Shown: in pieces, positions 37,947 to 46,583 of the stretch
Position numbering within the stretch: position 1 is the stretch's first letter
How the letters are laid out: the number at the start of each line of letters is the position of its first letter
Source of the DNA: Peptoniphilus vaginalis
GTDB lineage: Bacteria > Bacillota > Clostridia > Tissierellales > Peptoniphilaceae
NCBI RefSeq assembly: GCF_900176605.1
Contig: NZ_FXLP01000004.1
Coordinates: 1-64,000 of the forward strand
DNA: 64,000 nucleotides
Direction: 5' to 3'
Notes under the pieces: generated by a model
Databases searched by the model: none
What the model saw: only the letters and a program-made list of their open reading frames with translations
Told to the model about the DNA's origin: nothing
Translations under genes and position numbers: made by a program

Positions 37947-38967
37947 AATATTTTTTGACGGACTTTACCTAAGTCTGGTCATCTTTCTCGGCATAAGAAT
38001 GCTTTTGATAAATCACGAGGACAGCAAGACTCTTGGAGCTATGACCCTACTACTTGGGCTTGGCGACTCCTTCCACCTAGTCCCAAGAATTATTGCCAAC
38101 GTCATGGACAATGGCTTTGTTCTTAATTCAACTTCACTCTTTATTGGGACTAGGGTTTCTTCTATTACAATGTCAGTTTTTTATCTCTTGTTTTACTTCT
38201 ATATCAAGAAGACAAGGGACTTAAAGAATAAGGGGCTTGACCTCACAATGCTTGGTCTCTTTGTGGCAAGACTTGTAACAGTCTTTATGTCCTTTAAGAG
38301 TGACGCCAATATGGACCTCATCTCAAACCTTCCCTTTGTTATTATGGGGTTAATTGACATTGTCCTCTTGTTTAAGAATAGAAATCTTGAGGTCTTTAAG
38401 GGACTTTACATCTACGTCTTCTTTAGCTTCCTCTTCTATATCCCAGTAGTTTTATTCAAAAAGGCTTATCCAACTGTTGGGATGCTTATGATGCCAAAGA
38501 CTGTTATGTATGTTTTAATTGTCCTAAAGCTTTACAGGAATTTGCAAAGGGACTTTGTTAAGAGAGACCTCATGGAGTATGCCTTCACCTATCTCCTTTC
38601 AGGAATTCTTGTGGGGGCATCTTACAGAGAATTGAGCAAGGTCTTTGAAGTGACAAAGTATATGTCCCTTGCCCACACCCACTTAATTGTTTTGGGCTTT
38701 GTCCTTCCAGGTATTTTTTATCTCTTGATAAAAAATTCAGACCTTGCCGATGAAAAAATCAAAAAATTATTTAATCTTTACAATTTGGGAATTTACTTGG
38801 CATTCACTTCAATGATTATTCACGGCCTTGTGGATTCACTTATGCCAATGCGACTAACTGAGATAGGACTTATCTCTATAAGTGGAGTGGGTCACATCCT
38901 TCTCACAATTTCCATTATCCTACTTGGTACGAATGCCTTGAGGTCAAGAGAAGTCAAAGAAGTCTAA
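37933..38967 (+). CDS. DUF2871-type multipass membrane protein
   Basis: The 344-aa protein has about ten hydrophobic segments. The C-terminal third, with MSLAHTHLIVLGFVLPGIFY near residue 244 and MIIHGLVDSLMPMRLTEI, resembles DUF2871, a family whose conserved histidines recall haem-copper or NnrS-like proteins. The N-terminal half (LGLGDSFHLVPRI near residue 50) also contains a buried histidine. Function is unknown; the pairing with a TetR repressor suggests an inducible detoxification or transport role, which is inference. Confidence 0.65.
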   Translation: MNQFEIFFDGLYLSLVIFLGIRMLLINHEDSKTLGAMTLLLGLGDSFHLVPRIIANVMDNGFVLNSTSLFIGTRVSSITMSVFYLLFYFYIKKTRDLKNKGLDLTMLGLFVARLVTVFMSFKSDANMDLISNLPFVIMGLIDIVLLFKNRNLEVFKGLYIYVFFSFLFYIPVVLFKKAYPTVGMLMMPKTVMYVLIVLKLYRNLQRDFVKRDLMEYAFTYLLSGILVGASYRELSKVFEVTKYMSLAHTHLIVLGFVLPGIFYLLIKNSDLADEKIKKLFNLYNLGIYLAFTSMIIHGLVDSLMPMRLTEIGLISISGVGHILLTISIILLGTNALRSREVKEV

Positions 38968-38978
38968 TAAATAAAAAT

Positions 38979-39008
38979 AATCTGTTGGGAAACCAGCAGA
39001 TTTTTTTT
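38979..39008 (+). terminator. Terminator of the tetR-DUF2871 operon
   Basis: AATCTGTTGG, loop GAAA, CCAGCAGATT, then eight T: stem of about ten pairs with one G-U. Confidence 0.9.
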
Positions 39009-39115
39009 GCCATTTTGCATTGGCTTATTGTTTTCTATTATAAGTTTTAAGTCTACTTGTCACTTGATCTTCTCTCACAATTTTTTCTTTACCTTCTCTA
39101 AAAGGACAAAAAAAT

Positions 39116-39135
39116 AAGACGGCATAAGCCGTCCT
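39116..39135. repeat. Left copy of the 20-bp target duplication (terminator hairpin)
   Basis: AAGACGGCATAAGCCGTCCT, identical to 40680-40699. It contains the hairpin GACGGC-ATAA-GCCGTC; on the minus strand this copy keeps the T-rich tail, so it was the original terminator of the surface-protein gene. Confidence 0.85.
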
Positions 39136-40679
39136 CAGACTGATGACAAAGCAGGCAAAAAAGTCTGCTTTTTTTAATGAAATCATCTGAATTTACAGAA
39201 AAAAGGGTAAAAATGAATTAAGAAAGTAGGTGTCACATGCTATCAAAAAACAATAAAAGAAAAACAGATCAAATACAGATCATATCAGTAGAACAACTTG
39301 TACCAAAAAATCACATATTAAGAAAAATAGACAAATACATAGACTTTAATTTCATCTATGAATTAGTAGAAGATAAATACTCACTAGATAACGGAAGACC
39401 AAGCATCGATCCAGTAGTATTAATAAAAATACTATTCATAGAATACCTATTCAACATAAAAAGCATGAGACAAACAATAAAAGAAATAGAAGTAAACATA
39501 GCATATAGATGGTTTTTAGGACTAGACTTTTACGATAAAGTTCCACATTTCACAACCTTTAGTCAAAACTACAGAAGAAGATTTAAAGACACAAACATAT
39601 TTGAAGAAATATTTCAAAACATTCTAAGCCAAGCAATGAACAAAGGATTTGTAGACGAGAAAATACAATTCGTAGACTCAACACATGTAAAAGCCCATGC
39701 CAATAGACATAAAAACAAAAAAGAAGAAATTAAAAAAGTAACAAAAGCATATCAAGAAGAATTAGACAAAGAAATCGAAGAAGACAGAAAAGAACATGGA
39801 AAAAAGCCATTAAAAGAAAAAAATGAAAAAGAAGAAACAAAAGAAATAACAGTCTCAACAACAGACCCAGAAAGTGGACTTTTCCATAAAGGAGAACACA
39901 AAGAAGTATTCGCCTACTGTGTAGAAACATCAGTAGACAAAAACGGTTGGATATTAGGTCACAAAACATTTCCAGGAAATCTCCATGACAGTACAACCCT
40001 ACTACCCTTTTATGAAGAAAAACTAAAAAAATTAAAACCAGAAAAAATAGTCATGGATGCAGGATATAAACACCAGCCATAGCAAAAAAACTACTAGAAG
40101 ACGGAATACAACCAGTATTCCCTTACACAGCACCAAAAAGAAAACCAAAAATAGATACAAAAGAGAATTCATATATGATGAATACTATGACTGTTACCTA
40201 TGCCCAGAAAATCAAATACTAGAATACACAACAACAAATAGAGAAGGATATAGAGAATACAAAAGCAATAAAGAAATATGTAAAAAATGCCCTAATCTCA
40301 AAAGATGTACACAGAGTAAAAACCATCAAAAAGTAGTCACAAGACACCTTTGGCAGAAATACCTAGACGAAACAGAAGAATATAGGTACACCAAAAAAGG
40401 AAAAGAAGAATATAAAAGAAGAAAAGAAACAGTAGAAAGACAATTTGGAAGTGCAAAAGAATTCCATGGATTTAGATACACAAATATGATTGGACTAGCA
40501 AAGATGGAAATGAAAGCTGCACTTACATTTGCATGCATAAATATGAAAAAGTTAGCAATATTACTATATAAATTGGATCCTAATAAGGATCTAACTTTGA
40601 ATAAATTAACGACTTTTTTAATAAATACATTAAAAATGCAACAAACCCAGGAAATATTCCTGGGTTTGTCTACAATCTG
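39136..40679 (+). mobile_element. IS1182-group insertion sequence, decayed
   Basis: Inverted ends read CAGACTGATGACAAA at the left and CAGATTGTAGACAAA from the right. A hairpin with T tail (AGCAG/CTGCT near 39157-39180) follows the left end and another (CCCAGGAAATATTCCTGGG, 40646-40664) precedes the right end. The element is flanked by a 20-bp direct repeat. Its transposase gene is broken by two frameshifts. It differs clearly from copies A and B and is an older insertion of a different member. Confidence 0.8.
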
Positions 40680-40680
40680 A
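39237..40680 (+). pseudogene. IS1182-group transposase, two frameshifts
   Basis: The first frame (to 40082) carries the DUF772 part (NGRPSIDPVVLIKILFIEYL) and catalytic segments QFVDSTHVKAHANRHKNK and IVMDAGYK. After GYK the reading must move back one base to continue TPAIAKKLLEDGIQPVFPYT, and again near 40150 to continue RYKREFIYDEYYDCYLCPEN to the end. Both slips fall in A-rich runs and look like single-base losses. The frame from 40057 is thus only the C-terminal part of the same gene, not a separate one. Sequencing errors in A runs are an alternative. Confidence 0.85.
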
Positions 40681-40699
40681 AGACGGCATAAGCCGTCCT
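40680..40699. repeat. Right copy of the 20-bp target duplication
   Basis: Identical to 39116-39135. This copy lies just past the stop of the surface-protein gene, with the hairpin at 40682-40697, but the T-rich tail has been replaced by the end of the IS element. Confidence 0.85.
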
Positions 40700-40710
40700 A
40701 TATCTTTAAT

Positions 40711-42708
40711 TTATTGCCAAACACTTACGTCTTCAGCCTTGTCGCCCTTAACTGCATTGTGTCCATTGGAAGCGTCTATGATTTCATAGTATGCCCAGTG
40801 GCTCATTGGCACGTCAGAGAATTTCTTCAAGCTGCTTGCATTTACATTTGCAAAGGAAGTTGCCTTAGTGTTTCTTCCAAATACAGAGTTTAGAATTGTA
40901 ACAGCTTCTGCTCTTGTAAGCTTTTGATCTGGTTTAAATGTTCCATCAGGGAAGCCCTTGATTTTTTTGTTGCCATAAAGTTGTTCGATAGCATTAGATG
41001 CCCAGTGACCTTTTACATCCTTAAAGTTTGAAGATCCTGAATAACCATCCTTAACAAAAACAGCAATCATTTGTGCAAATTCTGCCCTGGTGATTCCTTT
41101 GTTAGGTTTAAATGTTCCATCAGAGTAACCCTTGATGAAGCCCTTAGATACTGCAAAGTTGATTTCATCAGAATACCAATTATTGTTGGCATCCTTAAAC
41201 TTAGTAGTTGGGTTCTTAGGAAGTTCTTTTCCTTCATTAACAAGTCTTACAAACATCCTAACAGCTTCTGCTCTTGTAACTTCCTTGCCTGGTTTAAATG
41301 TTCCATCAGGATAGCCTGCTATATAAGAAGGTTGGTTTACTTCAGCAGTAGCCTTTGCTTCTTGACCTGCAATCTTAACTTCAGTAGACCTAGAAATTTT
41401 TCCAGATTCCTTAGCTTCAACCTTAATAGTTTCGCCAGCTACTAGGACCCTGTTTAGGCCGATGTTGTAAATACCAGTTGAGCCTGCAGTTGTTCCACCA
41501 AGTCTTACACCATTTGCATCGTAAACAGTAACATCTGCATAAGGACCTGCGTTACCTCTTACAAAACTTGCGCCTGCAGAAAGTGCATTTACAACTGGAA
41601 TCATTGAGTAAGTAGAATTATTTACAGAAGTTCCATTTACATAGTATTCAAGACTTCTTGAAGTTGAAACGTATGGAGAGTTCCAAGTCACATTGAAGTA
41701 GCCATCAGAATCTACTTTACTAGAGCCTAGATAAGTTCCATCGTCATAAACATAAACTGTTCTTGTCTTGTAGCCCTTTAGGTAGCCAGATACTGAGTAG
41801 TTAGTTCTTGATATGTCAGTTGGATAAACTCTAGCATCATATCTGTTGTACCACCAGTCACGTCCATAGTAACCAGAGCCAACTAAAGTTTTTGTTGAAT
41901 CAGTAAATCCAGTCTTTGAAACCTTAATTTCAACCTTAAAGTCTCTTCCATAATAATTGTCTAGGTATTCTTTAGAACCATTTCTTAGGTAGTAAGGACG
42001 ACCATAGAAGTCTGTATAAACTTTGTTTTCTTTGTAATATTCCCAATCATACCAGTAATTCTTTCCATAATATTTAGAGTCTCTTAAATCAAAGCTATAA
42101 TCACCATTAGAATTAGTATAAACTCTGTCCCACCAGCTTCCATTAACATAGATTTCAACTGTGGCATCACCTACACTATTTCCATTTAAGTCTCTTACCT
42201 TACCTGAGAATTTTCCATTGCTATATTCATTGGAAGTGATGTCAAAGTTTGTTGATTTTCTATAGCTTTCTCTTTGTTCAGCCTTATGTTCTTCTGTTTC
42301 TTCCAACTTAGCGTAAAGTTTTGTATTTTCAGTTATTTTTTTATTAGGATCAAAAGGAGTAGTTAATTCTTTATCTGTATACCAACCACTGATAGTATAT
42401 CCATCCAAAGTAGGCTTTGATGGTTTTTCTGATTCCTTTACAACTTCATTGTTATTTACCTCTATAGTCTTTAAAGTTTCTTCACCATTTTTGAATGTTA
42501 CTGTAAACTTTGTAGTATTTGTATCTGTTTGAGATTGAGTTCCTGATCCTCCACCGCCTTGTGTTCCACTTTGTCCACCAGTTTGTACTGTTGGGTTAGC
42601 TTGGTCACTTGTTGCTCCAGCAGATTGATTATCTGCAAATACGTTAAATGGAATTGATGTTACCATTACTCCTGCAAGCAATAGTCCTAATATTTTATTG
42701 TTTTTCAT
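40711..42708 (-). CDS. S-layer-homology surface protein with InlB-type repeat
   Basis: A signal peptide (MKNNKILGLLLAGVMVTSIP, cut near NVFA) is followed by a Gly/Ser/Gln linker, an InlB B-repeat-like module at about residues 69-132 (DGYTISGWYTDKELTTPFDP), an Ig-like carboxypeptidase-regulatory segment rich in tyrosine (about 165-370) and another beta domain. Three SLH domains end the protein: YIAGYPDGTFKPGKEVTRAE near 461, FIKGYSDGTFKPNKGITRAE near 523 and IKGFPDGTFKPDQKLTRAE near 581. SLH domains bind pyruvylated cell-wall polymer, so it is displayed on the cell surface; ligand unknown. Confidence 0.88.
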   Translation of the reverse strand: MKNNKILGLLLAGVMVTSIPFNVFADNQSAGATSDQANPTVQTGGQSGTQGGGGSGTQSQTDTNTTKFTVTFKNGEETLKTIEVNNNEVVKESEKPSKPTLDGYTISGWYTDKELTTPFDPNKKITENTKLYAKLEETEEHKAEQRESYRKSTNFDITSNEYSNGKFSGKVRDLNGNSVGDATVEIYVNGSWWDRVYTNSNGDYSFDLRDSKYYGKNYWYDWEYYKENKVYTDFYGRPYYLRNGSKEYLDNYYGRDFKVEIKVSKTGFTDSTKTLVGSGYYGRDWWYNRYDARVYPTDISRTNYSVSGYLKGYKTRTVYVYDDGTYLGSSKVDSDGYFNVTWNSPYVSTSRSLEYYVNGTSVNNSTYSMIPVVNALSAGASFVRGNAGPYADVTVYDANGVRLGGTTAGSTGIYNIGLNRVLVAGETIKVEAKESGKISRSTEVKIAGQEAKATAEVNQPSYIAGYPDGTFKPGKEVTRAEAVRMFVRLVNEGKELPKNPTTKFKDANNNWYSDEINFAVSKGFIKGYSDGTFKPNKGITRAEFAQMIAVFVKDGYSGSSNFKDVKGHWASNAIEQLYGNKKIKGFPDGTFKPDQKLTRAEAVTILNSVFGRNTKATSFANVNASSLKKFSDVPMSHWAYYEIIDASNGHNAVKGDKAEDVSVWQ

Positions 42709-42896
42709 AAGTTTCCTCCTATCTAAAATATTTTCTGTTAAAACATTTTCCTTGAGCCTATTATACCCAAAACAATTGAAATTTCATTACAATTTACAAA
42801 ATTTTAATAAATTTAATTCTTTTGTAACATAAAGTAGATAAACCTATGCGAGTGTATCTTTTGAGTAAACTATTTGTTAAGTCATAAATAAATTTT

Positions 42897-42990
42897 CGTG
42901 AGCTTCTCCCTAACAAATAAAAAATAATTTTTCATAAGCTAGGACTTAATAAAAAATAAAATTTTATTAATCACAAGCCAATAAAAAACG
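42897..42990. repeat. Degenerate 36-39-base repeat (about three units)
   Basis: CGTGAGCT at 42897, CATAAGCT at 42933 and CACAAGCC at 42972 open units of 36 and 39 bases. Read on the minus strand the units (CTTATGA, T-rich stretch, TTAGT) resemble the plus-strand units near 37.1 kb, so the family occurs in both orientations. The rest of this 345-base gap is AT-rich leader of the surface-protein gene, with TATAAT on the minus strand near 42760. Confidence 0.4.
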
Positions 42991-42995
42991 CAAAT

Positions 42996-43019
42996 AAAAA
43001 AGGCAACCCTTAGATTGCC
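42996..43019 (-). terminator. Terminator of the PAS-PP2C gene
   Basis: On the minus strand GGCAATC and GGTTGCC form a stem, followed by TTTTTTA. Confidence 0.85.
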
Positions 43020-43053
43020 GAAAATATTTTATAAAATTTTACTTCTTAATAGT

Positions 43054-44151
43054 TTACCAAACACTGACAAGGAGCATTGATATGTCATCAACTTGTTGGC
43101 TATCTGTAAACTCTTCTAATTCATTGTTTATGTTGTCAAGTATGTCGCTGTTGTAATTAGTAACTATGCCCAAAACTCTCTCGTGACCAAAGGCTTCCTT
43201 GTCTGAGTTCCTTGCCTCTTCAACTCCGTCAGTCATAAAGAGGAGGTAGTCGCCAGCGTGAAGTTTTATTTCTTTTTCTTCGTAGTCAGGCTTGGCAAAA
43301 AATCTCGAGATTGGATAACCTCTTGACTCAAGCTTCATAGCCTCCCTATCTCTAACTCTAAGTGGCAAGGGCAAGTGACCTGCGTTGGAAAAAGTAAAGG
43401 TCTTCTTCTTTAAGTTATAAACTCCATAAAAGCATGTGAAGTAATTTTCTATCTCTAGCTTTAGACCTGTGAACCTCTTGCAAAGTTCCAGCAAAGTTTT
43501 CTTTGGCGAAGCTTGGACCGACTTGTCAAGGGTCCTAACCATGGACTTGATAAACATTGTTACCATAGAAGCTGCAAAGCCGTGGCCTACTGAGTCTGCG
43601 ATGTACATTCCTATGTTCTCATCATCAATTTGAAAGACGTCAAACATATCTCCACTTAAAATTGTTGAAGGCTTGTAGAGGTAGTTGACCTTTAAATTTT
43701 TTATAAAGCCCTTGTCGGGAAGGACCTTCTTTTGTATTAGGGAGGCTGCATTTGTTTCGTTGGTCATAAACCTATTCTTGTCTATGAGTTCCTTTTGAAG
43801 CTTCCTCGCCATTGTTACGTTTCTAAAAACTTCTACAACACCAAGAATCTCTCCACTCTTGTTAATTATTGGCGAGCACTTAACAGAAAAGACCATGCTC
43901 CCAATATTCTCTTCCCTTTGAATGACTTCGCCACTCATTAGGGCTCTCTTGGTTATCTCTGGGTCAAAGAGGTCTTCTCCAAGTATGCAGACTTTCTTGT
44001 CTGGATCGTAACCCAAGAGGTCTTCCATGGCCTTGTTAACAAAGACAACTTTTTCTTTATAGTCTAAGACCCTAACAAGGTCTGCAATTGCATTTAGAAC
44101 TTGAAAGTCTACATTTTCGTCAATTTTTTCTCTTTCCATTTTGTCTCCCAT
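43054..44151 (-). CDS. PAS-domain PP2C-type (SpoIIE) protein phosphatase
   Basis: A PAS sensor domain spans about residues 15-120 (LNAIADLVRVLDYKEKVVFV, MEDLLGYDPDKKVC). The SpoIIE-type phosphatase domain starts near residue 150, with metal-binding aspartates in LSGDMFDVFQI, IADSVGHGFAASMVTMF and FMTDGVEEARN and a last one in QQVDDISMLLV. Such enzymes usually remove phosphate from an anti-anti-sigma factor in a partner-switching pathway; no STAS or kinase partner is adjacent. The start may instead be the ATG at 44139, behind GGGAGA. Confidence 0.88.
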   Translation of the reverse strand: MGDKMEREKIDENVDFQVLNAIADLVRVLDYKEKVVFVNKAMEDLLGYDPDKKVCILGEDLFDPEITKRALMSGEVIQREENIGSMVFSVKCSPIINKSGEILGVVEVFRNVTMARKLQKELIDKNRFMTNETNAASLIQKKVLPDKGFIKNLKVNYLYKPSTILSGDMFDVFQIDDENIGMYIADSVGHGFAASMVTMFIKSMVRTLDKSVQASPKKTLLELCKRFTGLKLEIENYFTCFYGVYNLKKKTFTFSNAGHLPLPLRVRDREAMKLESRGYPISRFFAKPDYEEKEIKLHAGDYLLFMTDGVEEARNSDKEAFGHERVLGIVTNYNSDILDNINNELEEFTDSQQVDDISMLLVSVW

Positions 44152-44208
44152 GAGTCACCATCCTTTCATCAATGATTTCAGTATAACAAATGAAGTCCTA
44201 CTAAACAA

Positions 44209-45339
44209 TTATCTTCTTGGCTTTGGACCATAGTATTGGTAGTAGTAGGTCTTTAGTCTTCCGTTATATAATTTTCTATTTCTGTCTGCTTTTTTGCCAA
44301 AGTTTTTTTCAAAGTTTTCATTGGCTGTGATTATATAATAGGACCAAGTCTTTAGTGCCCTTGCGAGTTCTCCAAGTTCCTTGTTAAGTTCGTCTACATC
44401 TTCTTTTCCAATTCTCTCTCCATAAGGTGGGTTAGTTATTATAACTCCGTAGTCATCTGGTAGGTCCAAGTCCCTTATGTCTTTTTGGAAGAAGGAAATG
44501 TCCTCCTCTAGTCCCAAGATTTCTGCATTGGCTCTCGCAATTTGGATGGCCTTGTGGGATACATCTGATGCGAGAATTTCTAATTTTTCATCGTACTTTA
44601 TTTCTGAGTAGCACTTCTTCTTTTCTTCTTTAAAAAGTTCTTCGTCAAAGAATTTAAATTTTACAAAGTCAAAGTCCCTCATAAGTCCTGGTGCAATATT
44701 TTTTTCTATCATGGCTGCTTCTATAGGGATTGTGCCTGAACCACAGAAGGGGTCTGCCAAAATCCTGTCCTTATTCCAAAAACTTAATTTAACAAGAGAT
44801 GCCGCAATAGTTTCTGATAGGGGTGCCTTGTAGTTTACTTCTCTGTAGCCTCTCTTGTGAAGGCCATCGCCTGATGTGTCTATGGTAATTTCTGCTATGT
44901 CATTTAAAAGTGACACTTCGATTTTTACTCTTGAACCAGACTTTTCGAACCAAGAGACCTTGTATTTCATTTTTAATTTTTCGATTATTGCCTTTTCTGT
45001 AATTCTTTGGCAGTCGGATATAGAAAATAGTTTTGACTTCCTACTCCTCCCCTGGATGATGAACTGATCATCTTCTGCGATGTAGTCCCACCAGCTTATC
45101 TCGAAGACCTTGTCGAATAATTCTTCAAAGGTCTCTGCCCTAAAGGAGTCGATCAATAGTAAGACTCTCTCTGCCGTCCTCAGTCTTAAATTTAAAATGG
45201 CAATATCCTTTAGTTGGCAAGATATTTTTATTTTTCCATCGCTAACTTCTAAGTCTTCGTAGCCAAGGTCAAGGAGTTCTCTTTTTGTAACTGCCTCAAG
45301 TCCTATGTTAGTAGTTGCGATTAATTTTATGTTTTTCAT
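44209..45339 (-). CDS. THUMP-domain RNA guanine methyltransferase (RlmL/YpsC type)
   Basis: Residues 45-150 form the THUMP RNA-binding domain. The SAM-dependent methylase domain has DPFCGSGTIPIEAAMIEKNI near residue 190 and the catalytic ITNPPYGERIG near residue 295. Members of this group (YpsC in Bacillus, RlmL N-terminal part) methylate a guanine N2 in 23S rRNA. Start chosen at the ATG at 45339 behind GAGGTG; six further codons are open upstream. It stands alone, 57 bases before the phosphatase gene. Confidence 0.9.
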   Translation of the reverse strand: MKNIKLIATTNIGLEAVTKRELLDLGYEDLEVSDGKIKISCQLKDIAILNLRLRTAERVLLLIDSFRAETFEELFDKVFEISWWDYIAEDDQFIIQGRSRKSKLFSISDCQRITEKAIIEKLKMKYKVSWFEKSGSRVKIEVSLLNDIAEITIDTSGDGLHKRGYREVNYKAPLSETIAASLVKLSFWNKDRILADPFCGSGTIPIEAAMIEKNIAPGLMRDFDFVKFKFFDEELFKEEKKKCYSEIKYDEKLEILASDVSHKAIQIARANAEILGLEEDISFFQKDIRDLDLPDDYGVIITNPPYGERIGKEDVDELNKELGELARALKTWSYYIITANENFEKNFGKKADRNRKLYNGRLKTYYYQYYGPKPRR

Positions 45340-45458
45340 TTTACACCTCGCTTCCATTATACTAAATTTTAAAATTTTTTCCTCGAATTAAATTTAATGT
45401 GATAATTTTTTTAAAATGGGTAAGATGTAATTGTAAAATATTTATTGGGGGTAATAAA

Positions 45459-45812
45459 ATGAAATTAACTGAAACAGTACAAACTGCTGATTGGAAAGCT
45501 GAAAAGCACGTTCCTGTAATCCACGTTGAAAGAGCTGATGGTCTTCTAAAGATTAAGGCTTTAGTTGGAGAAGAAATCGAACATCCTAACACACTTGAAC
45601 ACCACATCGCTTGGATCAAAGTATTCTTCAAACCTGAAGGAGAAAAATTCCCAGTTGAAGTTGGTTCTTATGAATTTGCTGCACACGGCGAAGCAGACCT
45701 ATTCACTATTCCATGTGTAGAAACAGCAGTTAAGACTGACAAGGGCGGAGAAGTTTACGCTCTAAGCTACTGCAACATCCACGGACTTTGGGAAAACACA
45801 GTAGAAGCTTAA
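45459..45812 (+). CDS. Superoxide reductase (neelaredoxin/class II desulfoferrodoxin)
   Basis: The 117-aa protein has the iron-site ligands in order: EKHVP with its histidine near residue 15-16, HPNTLEHHIAWI with two more histidines, and the C-terminal SYCNIHGLW giving the cysteine and last histidine. The N-terminal desulforedoxin domain of class I enzymes is missing. It reduces superoxide to peroxide without releasing oxygen, the usual defence in strict anaerobes. The ATG at 45459 follows GGGGGT; 20 more in-frame codons have no binding site. Confidence 0.93.
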   Translation: MKLTETVQTADWKAEKHVPVIHVERADGLLKIKALVGEEIEHPNTLEHHIAWIKVFFKPEGEKFPVEVGSYEFAAHGEADLFTIPCVETAVKTDKGGEVYALSYCNIHGLWENTVEA

Positions 45813-45822
45813 GTATAATATT

Positions 45823-45995
45823 AAAGGACTTTGCAAGTTGTTAATAATTATCATCCCATCATAATAGGGCTCTCTCTCGATGCTTCATGTTTAGCCCTCC
45901 GGCTCATGGAGGCGAAACTTCAGAAGAAAAGCCACTAGGCTCATTGAGACCCTAGTATGATATTGGGACGATTTATTAATTCTGCAACAGTCTTT
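45823..45995. mobile_element. MITE-like palindromic element with IS1182-like ends
   Basis: The left end (AAAGGACTTTGCAAG, then ATCATCCCATCATA) and the right end read inverted (AAAGACTGTTGCAG, then ATCGTCCCAATATCATA) are related over about 45 bases and both resemble the IS1182 end of copies A/B (CTGTTGCA, then TCCCATCATAG). Inside are three hairpins: GGGCT/AGCCC (45867-45897), CCTCC/GGAGG (45896-45912) and CTAGG/CCTAG (45935-45955). Together with the closing stem they give a four-way junction. There is no open frame. A structured RNA gene is the main alternative. Confidence 0.55.
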
Positions 45996-46105
45996 TTTTC
46001 TATCAAATATCTTGTAATGGGTAAAACTTTTTCTTCTTACGGCATGCTTGAAATTTTTATGCTACAAGACTCTTTATTATCTAAACTTAATAACGCTAAT
46101 CATTA

Positions 46106-46134
46106 TTGACCATCTTTATCATATGTGTTATCAT
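46106..46134 (+). promoter_or_regulatory. Promoter of the pyridoxamine-oxidase-like gene
   Basis: TTGACC (46106-46111), 17 bases, TATCAT (46129-46134), then GAGGTG before the ATG at 46169. Confidence 0.55.
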
Positions 46135-46168
46135 AATAGAGGAAAATGATATATTATGAGGTGTATGT

Positions 46169-46558
46169 ATGAAATTAACACAAGAAATAAAAGACTTTAT
46201 TGCTGAAGAGCTTGCTTATATTGCAACTGTAGATGAGAATGGCAACCCTAATATAGGTCCAAAAAGAACTATGAGAGTTCTTGATGATGAACATCTTATC
46301 TTTTGCGAAAATACAAATGGCAAGCACCATGCCAATATTAAAGATAACGGCAAGGTAGCTGTTGCCTTTGTTAAAAGAGAAGACAACAAGGGCTTTAGGA
46401 TCGTAGGTACAGCCAAATCTTATACAGACGAAGAGCATATGAACCTAGCTAAGGAAAAGGCTGGAGTAATGCCAAAGGCTGCTGCTGTAATCATAGATGT
46501 AGAAAAAATCTATACCCTTGATTCAGGTCCAATAGCTGGAAAATTATTAGAAGCTTAA
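46169..46558 (+). CDS. Pyridoxamine 5'-phosphate oxidase-like flavin-binding protein
   Basis: The 129-aa protein has the split-barrel pattern of the family: LTQEIKDFIAEELAYIATVD, NPNIGPKRTMRVLDDEHLIF and NIKDNGKVAVAFVKRED. Small members of this group bind FMN or other flavins and act as reductases or flavin carriers; true pyridoxamine oxidases are longer. The gene stands alone between two IS1182-derived sequences, the second of which provides its terminator. Confidence 0.82.
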   Translation: MKLTQEIKDFIAEELAYIATVDENGNPNIGPKRTMRVLDDEHLIFCENTNGKHHANIKDNGKVAVAFVKREDNKGFRIVGTAKSYTDEEHMNLAKEKAGVMPKAAAVIIDVEKIYTLDSGPIAGKLLEA

Positions 46559-46583
46559 GTTTTATAGTTAATAATAGTTCAAC

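Noticed and set aside
40057-40680. Independent gene of 207 codons
   Set aside because: From about 40150 it continues the transposase begun at 39237; its first 30 codons are an out-of-phase reading of conserved transposase sequence.
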